NCBI GenBank assembly: GCA_024404335.1
Contig: JAKSQA010000009.1
Span: 1 to 13,642 of the forward strand
Direction: 5' to 3'
Length of the DNA stretch: 13,642 bases
Origin: Mailhella sp.
Lineage (GTDB): Bacteria > Desulfobacterota > Desulfovibrionia > Desulfovibrionales > Desulfovibrionaceae
Position numbers and translations under genes: made by a program
Shown: piece by piece, positions 6,659 to 13,606 of the stretch
How positions within the stretch are numbered: the first letter of the stretch is position 1
Layout: each line of letters starts with the position of its first letter
The notes under the pieces: generated by a model
Databases searched by the model: none
What the model saw: only the letters and a program-made list of their open reading frames with translations
Told to the model about the DNA's origin: nothing

Positions 6659-7903
6659 CTACTTGTTCAGCTCACGCTCCTGCGGGAACATGGGAAGGTA
6701 GCGGTAGGCAAGGGAGAGGACCATGGCCGCATACGAGATGACAAGTATGCTGCTGGCCCATTCGGCCCAGTTGGGGGCGTATTCGTACCAGCGGTCGAAA
6801 GGCATGACGGGGAATGCGATGCCCTGGACGGTGAGCACATAGCGGTTGATTGTGATGCTGGTGCATACGAGGAACAGCATGAGGTAGAACACGGGCCTGC
6901 ACTGGCGCATCGGCTTGATGAACAGGACGATGAGCGGGATGACAAGAAGCGCGTGCTCCAGCCAGAACATCCATTTGCCGTAGATCCAGCCGTGGAACAT
7001 CTGGTCGAAGGTGAGGCCTTCGACAGGAAGCAGGCCACAGGCCCAGGTGAAGCTGTCGAGGCATTTGAACACGGTGTAGACGAGCAGCATCGTGCGGCCC
7101 ACCTTGCCCATGAGTTCCTTCACTTCCCAGCTCACGAGCTTGCGGCCCGTGATCTTCTCCATGAGCGTGCAGACGAGCACCGTGAACATGGGGCCGCAGG
7201 CGACTGCGGAAAGGGTGAAGAGGAAGAACGTCCAGGGCCAGATGAAGAAGCCTTCGCGGAAGAGGTAGGGACGGCCGAAGAGGACGCCGTACATGCCGCC
7301 GAGGGAGCCCTGGTGGAAGGTGGAGAGGAAGGCGCCGATGCCGGCGAAGACGGGCATGTAGACGTGGAAGTTATGGGCAAGGGCATGGATGAAGCGGTTC
7401 TTCATCAGCTGCCTGTTCTCCAGCACCAGCGGCACGAACTCAAGGATGAGGACGATGCAGTAGCAGGTGATGCAGAAGATGACTTCCGTCAGCATGGAGT
7501 GCACGTTGGGGTACCAGTAGCCGAACCAGCAGCGGATCGGCTGGCCGATATCGAGGACGAGGATCATCATGGCGCCCGTGTAGCAGAGGAAGCCTACCAC
7601 GGCCGCAAGGTTCACGATGTTCTTCAGTTCGTCGATATTGAGGATGTAGCGGAGCGCTCCGGTGAAGAAGGCGCCGGCGCCCAGTGCGATGACGGCAAGG
7701 TCAAGGGTGATCCAGAGGCCGAATCCGAAGTAGTCGTCCATGCCCGTCTCACCCAGGCCGAAGGCCAGGATACGTACGGCGGCATAGAGACCCCACAGGA
7801 AGAAGACCCCGAGGAAGGCCATCCAGCCGGTGAACTTCGTAAGAGAGCAGCGCTCGCATCCTTCGGGGAAGAGCTCCGCATCAATAGGTTTGCTGTAATC
7901 CAT
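6659..7903 (-). CDS. qrcD: Menaquinone reductase integral membrane subunit QrcD (NrfD/PsrC family)
   Basis: A 414-residue polytopic inner-membrane protein that carries the menaquinone site of the Qrc complex. About ten hydrophobic helices can be traced, from residue ~25 to ~405, matching the ten-helix NrfD-like subunits of Qrc, polysulfide reductase and alternative complex III rather than the eight-helix NrfD type. It takes electrons from the iron-sulfur subunit QrcC on the periplasmic side, and the family is linked to energy conservation. The start lies only 4 nt after the qrcC stop, with a GGGGTAG sequence overlapping that stop as the likely ribosome site, so the two are translationally coupled. 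A CERC motif at residues 16-19 lies before the first helix; I do not know whether it binds anything. The operon terminator follows directly. Confidence 0.93.
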   Translation of the reverse strand: MDYSKPIDAELFPEGCERCSLTKFTGWMAFLGVFFLWGLYAAVRILAFGLGETGMDDYFGFGLWITLDLAVIALGAGAFFTGALRYILNIDELKNIVNLAAVVGFLCYTGAMMILVLDIGQPIRCWFGYWYPNVHSMLTEVIFCITCYCIVLILEFVPLVLENRQLMKNRFIHALAHNFHVYMPVFAGIGAFLSTFHQGSLGGMYGVLFGRPYLFREGFFIWPWTFFLFTLSAVACGPMFTVLVCTLMEKITGRKLVSWEVKELMGKVGRTMLLVYTVFKCLDSFTWACGLLPVEGLTFDQMFHGWIYGKWMFWLEHALLVIPLIVLFIKPMRQCRPVFYLMLFLVCTSITINRYVLTVQGIAFPVMPFDRWYEYAPNWAEWASSILVISYAAMVLSLAYRYLPMFPQERELNK

Positions 7904-7907
7904 AAGA

Positions 7908-8696
7908 CTACCCCAGCTTCTTTAAGGGTTCGCCGGTTTTTTCATTTTCCAGGTAGTTGTCGCCTTCGCGGCGCACCCATTCGCGTTTGCTCATGTAGTA
8001 GACCTGGGGATCGGTGCCGAGACGCTCAAGCAGGCGGAAGGCATACGGGCTCTTGATGAGCTCATGCACCTTGTGCTTGGGGTTGTTCACGTCGCCGAAG
8101 GTGATGGCGCCGTTGGGGCAGGCCTCCGTGCAGGCGGTGATATACGCGCCGTCGGGGAGGTCGTAGGGATCGCGTCCCTGTGAAACGGCCAGTTCCTGGG
8201 CCTTCATGAAACGATGGTGGCAGAAGGAGCACTTCTCCACGACACCGCGCATACGCGTGGAGACGTCGGGCGTGAGAGCCTGGGAAAGGTCGCCGGGCCA
8301 CTTCGGGTCGTACCAGTTGAAGTAGCGGGCATGGTAGGGACACGAGGCCATGCAGTATCGACAGCCGATGCAGCGGGGAGGAATCTGGCTGACGATGCCG
8401 CCCTCCTCGCGCTTGTCGGTGGCGATGACGGGGCAGACGGCTACGCACGAAGGCTTGCCGCACTGCATGCAGGGCCTGGGAAGGTAGGCGACCTCATGGT
8501 CGGGGAAGGGCTTGCGGTTGGAAAGACGGAAGACCGTGAGCCAGTTGAGGGAACGCAGCTTGTTTCCGCCTACTGCGGCGGGAGCGACATTGTTTTCGGC
8601 CTGGCATGCGACCATGCACGCGCCGCAGCCCGTGCATTTGTCGATGTCGATGACCATGCCCCATTTTATTTTGAATTCTTTGGTTTCGGCAGACAT
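7908..8696 (-). CDS. qrcC: Menaquinone reductase iron-sulfur subunit QrcC
   Basis: A 262-residue ferredoxin-like subunit that relays electrons from QrcA/QrcB to the membrane subunit QrcD. Sixteen cysteines fall into four cluster motifs: C21-x2-C24-x2-C27-x3-C31, C76-x2-C79-x4-C84-x3-C88, C109-x2-C112-x2-C115-x3-C119, and C156-x2-C159 with C189-x3-C193. This is the DmsB/PsrB/NrfC-like arrangement. There is no signal peptide; in this family the protein is thought to reach the periplasm folded together with its Tat-exported partner, here QrcB. It starts 10 nt after qrcB, with AGGGGA overlapping the qrcB stop as the ribosome site. Whether one cluster is a [3Fe-4S] centre cannot be told from the motifs. 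Confidence 0.94.
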   Translation of the reverse strand: MSAETKEFKIKWGMVIDIDKCTGCGACMVACQAENNVAPAAVGGNKLRSLNWLTVFRLSNRKPFPDHEVAYLPRPCMQCGKPSCVAVCPVIATDKREEGGIVSQIPPRCIGCRYCMASCPYHARYFNWYDPKWPGDLSQALTPDVSTRMRGVVEKCSFCHHRFMKAQELAVSQGRDPYDLPDGAYITACTEACPNGAITFGDVNNPKHKVHELIKSPYAFRLLERLGTDPQVYYMSKREWVRREGDNYLENEKTGEPLKKLG

Positions 8697-8706
8697 GGCT
8701 ATTCCC

Positions 8707-10797
8707 CTATGCCCTTGCGGCCTTCAGGCCGGCGGTTCCCCATACGGGGAGATTGGTTCCAGGTTCGCGGGTGATGCCGGTCAGTGAAACGACACTGGTT
8801 CCCTTTCCTCTGCTGAATTCGTCGAAGGCCGTGTGGCCGAGTCCGGCGACAAGGGAAATGGATGAGGGCATGACGCCTTCGAATATGGAAACGATGACTT
8901 CGGCCGTTGCCCCGTTTTCGGCGGTGAGGCGGAGTCCGTCGCCGTCACGCACGCCGAGCGAAGCGGCGGTGGCGCCGTTCATCTGGGCTACGCTGTACTT
9001 GCCGCAGATCTGGTAGTCGGTGACGGTTTTCGCCGCAAAGGGCGGAACGGAGGTGGCTGCTGTGCCGAGGCCAAGCACGACCACGGGTGCCAGAACCGGT
9101 GCGTCGCCGGGAAGGGCGGCGGAAAGAGCCGCCTTGAGAGACCGCACGTTGAACTTCATCTTCGGCAGCGGTGCCGCGGAATCGGCCGTGAAGACGGTTC
9201 CCTTCTCCATCATCTGGCGGAAGGGGGTGCCCAGGGCGAATGCATGCTGGTACAGCAGGTCGGGCATGTCCTTGACGCCGAGCTGGACATCCAGCTCCTG
9301 GGCAAGGGCGATATAGAGCTCGCCTGCGGGGCGGGCTTCGCCGAAGGGTTTCACGACGGGGCGGGCGAAGGCATAGGTGATCCGGCCCGAACCGTAGGGC
9401 GTCTGCACGTCATCGAAGGCTTCCATGCCGAGTGTGGCCGGAAGGACCAGATCGGCTTCGGCACAGGTCTCGCTGAAGAAGCTGGCGACCGCGACGGTGA
9501 ATCCGGCCTTCTGCATGGTCTGCTTCATACCGGAATCGGAGGGAAGCGCGTACACCGGGTTTGCAGCGTGGATGAACAGGAATGCGGGGGCCGGTTTCTT
9601 TCCGGAAGCCACGTCCTGCGTATAGCTGACAAGCGGCCTGGCCATGATTTCGCTGTATTTCATTGCGCCCTTGACGACATTGGCGTGGTCGGGAAGGCAG
9701 ACGACGCCTCCCTTGGAGCCGATGCGGCCGAGGAGCATGTTTATCGACAGGGCGGCCATGACAGGCGCGGCTCCGCCGCCGCTTCCGAGTTCGGAACCGG
9801 CTATGGCGAGAGGTGCCTTGGCGTCGAGGAGCATGGCTGCTGCGGCTTCCAGCCTCTGGGCGGGGACACCGGTGGCGGCGCAGACTTTCTCCGGCGTGTA
9901 TTCGGCCGCGAGATCTGCGAATTCCTTGAAATTGGCTGGGGTGTATCCGTGCTCGAAATCGGCTGCATTGCGCCCGGCCTTGATGAGCAGGTGCGCGATG
10001 CCGAGCATCAGTATGGTTTCCGTGCCGGGCTTTATGGGCAGCCAGAGATCGGCGCCTGCGGCCGTGTTGTTCTGCACGGGGCCGGCATAGATGAGCTTCT
10101 GCGTGGAAGGTGCGCCGACAGGGTGATGCCTGTTGAACGCCGCCCTGTTGCCGGCGACGACGCCCCAGCTTTCCAGCACAGGGGCGGCCGCGAGGATGCA
10201 GTCGCTGTTTTCGATGTCGTAGCCGAGCCTTCCCCTGCCGCCCATGGAGGTCCAGGCCGCGAGGGCGGGCTGTTCCTCATCGGGCATGAAGTAGAAGTCC
10301 TTCGAACCCTTCGCGCGGAGGATGGCGGAAAGGACTTCGTTCGTGCAGGAGGTGGGGTCGCCGGAAATCGCGGCGACGGACTTGCCGGCCGCTGCCGCCT
10401 TGGCCTTGAGAAGCTTTTCGGCTTCGGCCCAGGCTATGGCATTGTATGCGCCGTCGGCTGAGCGGAGAAGGGGCTTCTTGATGCGCGAGGGCGAAACGCG
10501 AAGCTCAGCTTCGGAGGCCGCAAGCGACGTGATGGATCCGTGCGTGACAGGGTTGTTCCTATCGCCGATGGTGCGGACGGGAGTGCCCGCAACCGTGCGC
10601 ACGAGGAATCCGGTGCCGGAAGGGCAGATCTTGCTCACTGCGGGAAGGTATTCTCCGGCGCCCTTTTTCAGGCGGGGAATCCATCCCCAGTTCTGCGTCC
10701 AGTAGACGGCGTCGTACAGGGTGTTCCAGATAATGGGTGATGCCACCAGACCTGCTGTTCCGCCGGCGGCAAATTTAAGAAATCCGCGTCTATCCAT
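8707..10797 (-). CDS. qrcB: Menaquinone reductase molybdopterin-oxidoreductase-like subunit QrcB
   Basis: A 696-residue protein of the molybdopterin oxidoreductase fold, the large periplasmic subunit of Qrc. It opens with a twin-arginine export signal (RRGFLKF, residues 3-9, then a hydrophobic stretch), so it is exported folded. Where catalytic relatives have a C-x2-C-x3-C iron-sulfur site after the signal, this protein has a single Cys58 (ICPSGTG) and no replacement cysteines. This matches the published description of QrcB as lacking both the iron-sulfur cluster and the molybdenum cofactor, so it should not be annotated as an active molybdoenzyme. The C-terminal domain (about 590-696) resembles the dinucleotide-binding module of the family. 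GAGAGG stands just upstream of the start, and qrcA ends 18 nt before. Confidence 0.94.
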   Translation of the reverse strand: MDRRGFLKFAAGGTAGLVASPIIWNTLYDAVYWTQNWGWIPRLKKGAGEYLPAVSKICPSGTGFLVRTVAGTPVRTIGDRNNPVTHGSITSLAASEAELRVSPSRIKKPLLRSADGAYNAIAWAEAEKLLKAKAAAAGKSVAAISGDPTSCTNEVLSAILRAKGSKDFYFMPDEEQPALAAWTSMGGRGRLGYDIENSDCILAAAPVLESWGVVAGNRAAFNRHHPVGAPSTQKLIYAGPVQNNTAAGADLWLPIKPGTETILMLGIAHLLIKAGRNAADFEHGYTPANFKEFADLAAEYTPEKVCAATGVPAQRLEAAAAMLLDAKAPLAIAGSELGSGGGAAPVMAALSINMLLGRIGSKGGVVCLPDHANVVKGAMKYSEIMARPLVSYTQDVASGKKPAPAFLFIHAANPVYALPSDSGMKQTMQKAGFTVAVASFFSETCAEADLVLPATLGMEAFDDVQTPYGSGRITYAFARPVVKPFGEARPAGELYIALAQELDVQLGVKDMPDLLYQHAFALGTPFRQMMEKGTVFTADSAAPLPKMKFNVRSLKAALSAALPGDAPVLAPVVVLGLGTAATSVPPFAAKTVTDYQICGKYSVAQMNGATAASLGVRDGDGLRLTAENGATAEVIVSIFEGVMPSSISLVAGLGHTAFDEFSRGKGTSVVSLTGITREPGTNLPVWGTAGLKAARA

Positions 10798-10815
10798 GAT
10801 TTCCTCTCTTTTGCC

Positions 10816-11451
10816 TTACTTGTGGCAGGTGAAGCAGGCATTGCTGGCTGCGGTGTCGCCGGCAGCCATGTGCTTGGCATGGCAGCGCTCGCATCCCCAC
10901 ATCAGCATGGTGTTTTCGGAGTATCCCGAAAGCCTGTTTTCCCGATAGACCGGGGGGACATCCGTGGAAGCGACGTCGATATGGCAGATGGAGCAGTATT
11001 TGGCTGTTTCTTCAGGGCCCTTCACGTCCTTTGCGGCGCTCAGATGAATGGCATGGCTGAAGAAGACGTTATCAGGCTGCTTCTGGTAGATGAGCCATTC
11101 GTCTTTGATTTCACGGCCCGCTCGGACATATTCGTTGACGAAACGGGATTCTTCAGGGTTGTGGCCGATGACAGTGAAGTGACAGGTCGCGCATTCGGCC
11201 GTGGACGGAGCTCCGCTGTAGGTGCCGTCGGCACGGACGAAATGGCACTGCTCACAGTACATGCCCTGCTTTTTGACATGCTCGACATGGCTGAAGGCGA
11301 TGGGCTGCTGTTTTTCGACTTTCATCAGATTGGGCAGTACCCACCAGCCCAGTGCAAGGGCCGCGGCCAGTCCTGCGACAAAGGGCCCCCAGCTGCAGCA
11401 ACAGCATTTCTTCGCGGCTGCCGGTGTCGTTGTGTTATTCCTCTCCTCCAT
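10816..11451 (-). CDS. qrcA: Menaquinone reductase multiheme cytochrome c subunit QrcA
   Basis: A 211-residue membrane-anchored cytochrome that receives electrons from the periplasmic type I cytochrome c3 and passes them into Qrc. The start at 11451 (MEERN) is chosen because GAGG lies 7 nt upstream; the frame extends to an ATG at 11490 without a usable site, and that ATG is inside a leader hairpin. After a short polar stretch comes a KKCCCCSWG motif and one hydrophobic anchor (about 22-42), probably uncleaved. Five CXXCH sites follow: C66-H70, C87-H91, C153-H157, C187-H191 and C206-H210. Further histidines that could be distal ligands are H55, H58, H97, H133, H136 and H194. The described Desulfovibrio QrcA is hexaheme; a sixth CXXCH is not present here. 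It is the first gene of the operon. Confidence 0.92.
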   Translation of the reverse strand: MEERNNTTTPAAAKKCCCCSWGPFVAGLAAALALGWWVLPNLMKVEKQQPIAFSHVEHVKKQGMYCEQCHFVRADGTYSGAPSTAECATCHFTVIGHNPEESRFVNEYVRAGREIKDEWLIYQKQPDNVFFSHAIHLSAAKDVKGPEETAKYCSICHIDVASTDVPPVYRENRLSGYSENTMLMWGCERCHAKHMAAGDTAASNACFTCHK

Positions 11452-11485
11452 CCCGATGCCTCGTGCTGGTTGAGGTGAAAGAAAA

Positions 11486-11553
11486 AACATTCCGTAAGAA
11501 AAAAGGAATGTAATGTCGGAACGTTATAAGCTTTTTTGCTAATCGAACGTTCC
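11486..11553 (-). promoter_or_regulatory. Structured qrcA leader, possible attenuator
   Basis: On the reverse strand the leader holds four related segments: 1 GGAACGTT (11553-11546), 2 AACGTTCC (11525-11518), 3 ACATTCC (11511-11505) and 4 GGAATGTT (11493-11486). Segments 1 and 2 pair perfectly over 8 bp. Segments 3 and 4 pair over 7 bp and run into a T6 tract (11487-11482), resembling a weak intrinsic terminator. Segments 2 and 4 can pair over 8 bp with one G-U, and 1 and 3 over 6 of 7, so the folds exclude one another. The T tract ends about 30 nt before the qrcA start. Confidence 0.5.
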
Positions 11554-11566
11554 TGTTATCGACCTA

Positions 11567-11595
11567 ACTATAAAAGAAAAGAAGGCTCAATGCAA
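11567..11595 (-). promoter_or_regulatory. Probable sigma-70 promoter of qrcABCD
   Basis: On the reverse strand, TTGCAT (11595-11590), a 17-nt spacer and TATAGT (11572-11567) resemble -35 and -10 boxes. Only three of six -35 bases match the consensus; the -10 is good. Transcription would start near 11560, just upstream of the structured leader. A different start further upstream cannot be excluded. Confidence 0.5.
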
Positions 11596-11840
11596 CGCTC
11601 AAAAATCCTTTGTGCAGGCATGCGGAAAGCCTTTTGAGCCGTAAATATTTCAATAAAAAAATAGAAAAATCGTTACTAATTGAAATAATAAGGTATTCCT
11701 GGAAAAGTATTGATAAATTCGCGGGAAATATCCCGTAAAAATAATTTTTTTCACGGTGTATATGTCGTCAGTCCCCGCAGAAGCGGAATATGCTGACAGC
11801 TGAAAGAAACGGGAGTCTGCCTCTTCTCCGGGCCCGTTTA
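11596..11840. other. AT-rich intergenic region between qrcA and tRNA-Ser
   Basis: About 245 nt with no credible gene. It contains an inverted repeat GCTCAAAA (11597-11604)/TTTTGAGC (11632-11639) next to the qrc promoter. A 5-bp hairpin CGGGA-AATA-TCCCG (11722-11735) is followed by a T run (11745-11751). A two-tier hairpin, GTCAG...CTGAC (11767-11797), encloses CCGC-AGAA-GCGG. No transcript reading into the T run is evident, so its role is open. Confidence 0.4.
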
Positions 11841-11870
11841 TTGACATGCCGGATGGGTTGGGGATATACA
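11841..11870 (+). promoter_or_regulatory. Sigma-70 promoter of tRNA-Ser
   Basis: A perfect -35 TTGACA (11841-11846) is followed by an 18-nt spacer and TATACA (11865-11870); ATATAC at a 17-nt spacing is an equivalent reading. The tRNA begins 11 nt after the -10, as expected for a stable RNA gene with a very short 5' leader. Confidence 0.85.
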
Positions 11871-11881
11871 TGGAAAGGTGC

Positions 11882-11969
11882 GGAGAGATGGCTGAGCGGC
11901 TGATAGCGGCGGTCTTGAAAACCGTTGAGGGTAACACCTCCGGGGGTTCAAATCCCTCTCTCTCCGCCA
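11882..11969 (+). tRNA. tRNA-Ser (anticodon UGA), CCA encoded
   Basis: The 88-nt gene folds as a class II tRNA. The acceptor arms are GGAGAGA (11882-11888) and TCTCTCC (11959-11965), followed by discriminator G and an encoded CCA. The anticodon stem GCGGT/ACCGT holds the loop CTTGAAA with anticodon TGA, which reads UCA. A long variable arm follows (GAGGGTAACACCTC), as serine tRNAs require. The T arm is GGGGG-TTCAAAT-CCCTC with one G-U pair. It has its own promoter and terminator. Confidence 0.97.
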
Positions 11970-11985
11970 ATGCAATGCATTCAGG

Positions 11986-12019
11986 GTCACGGTTCGGCGA
12001 AAGCTGCTGTGACTTTTTT
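11986..12019 (+). terminator. Rho-independent terminator after tRNA-Ser
   Basis: An outer stem GTCAC (11986-11990)/GTGAC (12009-12013) encloses an inner stem CGGC-GAAA-GCTG with a GNRA-type tetraloop. A T6 run (12014-12019), then ATTTT, follows. It begins 16 nt after the tRNA CCA end. Confidence 0.85.
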
Positions 12020-12081
12020 ATTTTCGTCATAGAATAAGCATTCCGATTACGTTCCCTCTGTCTTCCAGGGGCAGGAAAGCC

Positions 12082-12951
12082 ATGAAGAATCTGATTGTTT
12101 TTTTTGCCGCCGGTGCGCTCATGCTTGCCGCCACGGCAGCGACATGCCTGCTCCTCCAGGAGGAAGCTCCGAAGGCTCCTGTTTACTACGGTGAAGTCAG
12201 AGGCAGGCTCTCCGCACCTTCCCCCTCTCCGGCCATGGCTCCTGCGGCTGCCCGGACGGCACAGGATTCCGGCGTCCTTCCGGAGCGGAAGATGGAAAGC
12301 GCGGACCTTTCTTCCGTAGTTGAAAACAGAAACTCCGAGGGACTGAAGTCAGGCAGTGCTGCTGATGGAGTCAGGAAGGAGGAACTGTCGTCGGCTAAAC
12401 CGCAGATTCCCCCGCAGCATGCGGATGCATCCGGAAAGGCGGAAGCACGTATGGAGACAGCGGCGGAAGGAACGCCGGATGCCGTATCACGGAAAGGGAA
12501 GGGCGATGCCCGGACCGAGCCCCATCCAGCGGCAGGGATTGAGCCGGAACCCGCCTCGGCCTCGAAGCCGGCGGATTCCGGACATTCAGAGAAAAAGAAT
12601 CCTCAGATGAAAAAGCCGGCGCAGCTTCAGGAAAAACAGAAGCCGGCATACGACAAGTCGGTCACTTCCGCCTCATTTTCGATGAGCGGGAGCACGATAC
12701 GCCTCACCCTGAGAGGCAATGCGCCCATGGTAGGCCATTATTTCACGTTGAAGAATCCGGAAAGGATCGTGCTTGACCTGGCAGGCGGCTGGGATGTTTC
12801 CGTGCCCCCCGTCCCGTCGAACCGGCTGATCCGTTCCGTCCGTACGGGGCGGCATGAGGATAAGACGAGGCTTGTCTTCGATATGAAGACCGAGGGCAGG
12901 GCCGTCCTTGTGCCCATCGACCGAAATTCCCTGGAACTGAGCATCAGGTAG
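12082..12951 (+). CDS. Exported AMIN-domain protein
   Basis: A 289-residue protein with an N-terminal hydrophobic signal or anchor (residues 5-25), a long low-complexity linker rich in Ala, Pro, Ser, Glu and Lys (about 27-192), and a C-terminal AMIN domain (about 193-289). The AMIN signature is visible as LTLRGNAPMVGHYFTLKNPE then RIVLDLAGG, and later TRLVFDM. AMIN domains in amidases and PilQ-type secretins bind cell wall and direct proteins to sites in the envelope; here no catalytic or secretin domain is attached, so it is probably a periplasmic wall-binding or scaffold protein. Cys22 lacks a good lipobox (AAT before it), so a lipoprotein is unlikely. AGGA lies 5 nt upstream of the ATG. 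No clear promoter was seen between the tRNA terminator and the gene. The next gene starts 12 nt after the stop. Confidence 0.8.
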   Translation: MKNLIVFFAAGALMLAATAATCLLLQEEAPKAPVYYGEVRGRLSAPSPSPAMAPAAARTAQDSGVLPERKMESADLSSVVENRNSEGLKSGSAADGVRKEELSSAKPQIPPQHADASGKAEARMETAAEGTPDAVSRKGKGDARTEPHPAAGIEPEPASASKPADSGHSEKKNPQMKKPAQLQEKQKPAYDKSVTSASFSMSGSTIRLTLRGNAPMVGHYFTLKNPERIVLDLAGGWDVSVPPVPSNRLIRSVRTGRHEDKTRLVFDMKTEGRAVLVPIDRNSLELSIR

Positions 12952-12963
12952 ATGGAGGCAGGG

Positions 12964-13545
12964 ATGGCTAAGCCGATATCTTTTAAAGGAGATTCGGAAT
13001 CTCTCTCCGAGCATCCGGGTATTAATGCTCTGAACGCCCTTCTGGAGAATCTTCGTTCCATCGGGATGGTATCGGACGGAAGCTGCGCCGGGATACGAGG
13101 CAGCGTTTCCGCACGAAGGGTCGGGGGCGGGCTGCATATGGGGGCATACGGGCCTGAAGCACAGAACGGTGAAGTCTTCTGGACGTCTGTGACCGCCGGA
13201 ATATCGGCGCTTCCGGATGAGGGCCTCAGGGGGGCAGAGGATGCGGATATCGAATCCATGCTCCACGCGGCCGTATATGAAGGAGCTCCTGAGGCGGCAT
13301 GCGCCGCGGTGCTGAGGCATGACGCGCTTCATGACCAGCTGATCCGCGGAATGGCGCCCTCGGCTTCGGCAGAGGGAGGAGCGGCGGAAATCTGTGCGGC
13401 GCTGAGCAGGACGGCATCCGGAAGAAGGGAGGACGGAATCATCGTGCTGCCCGCGCATCAGGGAGTGTTCGTGATGTATGCTCCTACGGTGGAGCATCTC
13501 AGGGACCTCCTCTATATGCTGGGACAGGGATACATACCCATGTGA
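12964..13545 (+). CDS. Divergent class II aldolase/adducin-like protein, function unknown
   Basis: A 193-residue soluble protein without signal peptide or membrane helix. The ATG at 12964 has GGAGG 5 nt upstream; the ATG at 12952, touching the previous stop, has a poor site. I recognise no close family, but the order of motifs resembles the class II aldolase/adducin fold. An N-terminal GSxxGIRGSVSAR (39-51) recalls the phosphate-binding TSGNxSxR region. IESMLHAAVYEGAPEAACAA (96-115) recalls the SSExxxHxxiY...AVvH region. LPAHQGVFV (162-170) recalls the NHG-VxV region. Of the usual metal ligands, E97, H119 and H165 may remain, while the first His of the HxH pair appears to be Arg118, so aldolase activity is doubtful. 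It forms a likely two-gene unit with the AMIN protein. The family call is an inference. Confidence 0.5.
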   Translation: MAKPISFKGDSESLSEHPGINALNALLENLRSIGMVSDGSCAGIRGSVSARRVGGGLHMGAYGPEAQNGEVFWTSVTAGISALPDEGLRGAEDADIESMLHAAVYEGAPEAACAAVLRHDALHDQLIRGMAPSASAEGGAAEICAALSRTASGRREDGIIVLPAHQGVFVMYAPTVEHLRDLLYMLGQGYIPM

Positions 13546-13576
13546 GGCCCCGGGAAAATTTTTCTGAAGAAAAGTG

Positions 13577-13606
13577 TTGACAGGTCGGGCGGAGTAGTGC
13601 ATATAC
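13577..13606 (+). promoter_or_regulatory. Sigma-70-type promoter pointing out of the window
   Basis: A perfect TTGACA (13577-13582) is followed by ATATAC (13601-13606) at 18 nt; CATATA at 17 nt is an alternative. Its layout closely resembles the tRNA-Ser promoter at 11841. The predicted start is near 13613, leaving about 30 nt before the window ends. No SD or start codon can be judged, so the downstream gene may be a stable RNA or a protein gene. Confidence 0.65.

Noticed and set aside
8707..10797. Reading QrcB as an active molybdenum oxidoreductase or formate dehydrogenase
   Set aside because: The N-terminal iron-sulfur cysteine motif is reduced to one Cys, and the setting between qrcA and qrcC identifies the non-catalytic QrcB.
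11452..11490. Longer start for qrcA at 11490
   Set aside because: That ATG lies within segment 4 of the leader hairpin and lacks a Shine-Dalgarno sequence. The ATG at 11451 has GAGG 7 nt upstream.
11938..11969. tRNA-Ser 3' end as an attachment site of an integrated element
   Set aside because: No integrase gene lies next to it and no second copy of the tRNA 3' end was seen in the window.
11650..12030. Reverse-strand open frame of 126 codons across the tRNA-Ser gene
   Set aside because: Its AEREGFEPPE stretch is the well-known antisense translation of a serine tRNA. The rest runs over terminator and AT-rich spacer, with no family signature.
12952..12963. Start of the aldolase-like gene at the ATG touching the AMIN stop codon
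   Set aside because: The ribosome site for this ATG is poor, and GGAGG within these bases is ideally placed for the ATG at 12964.
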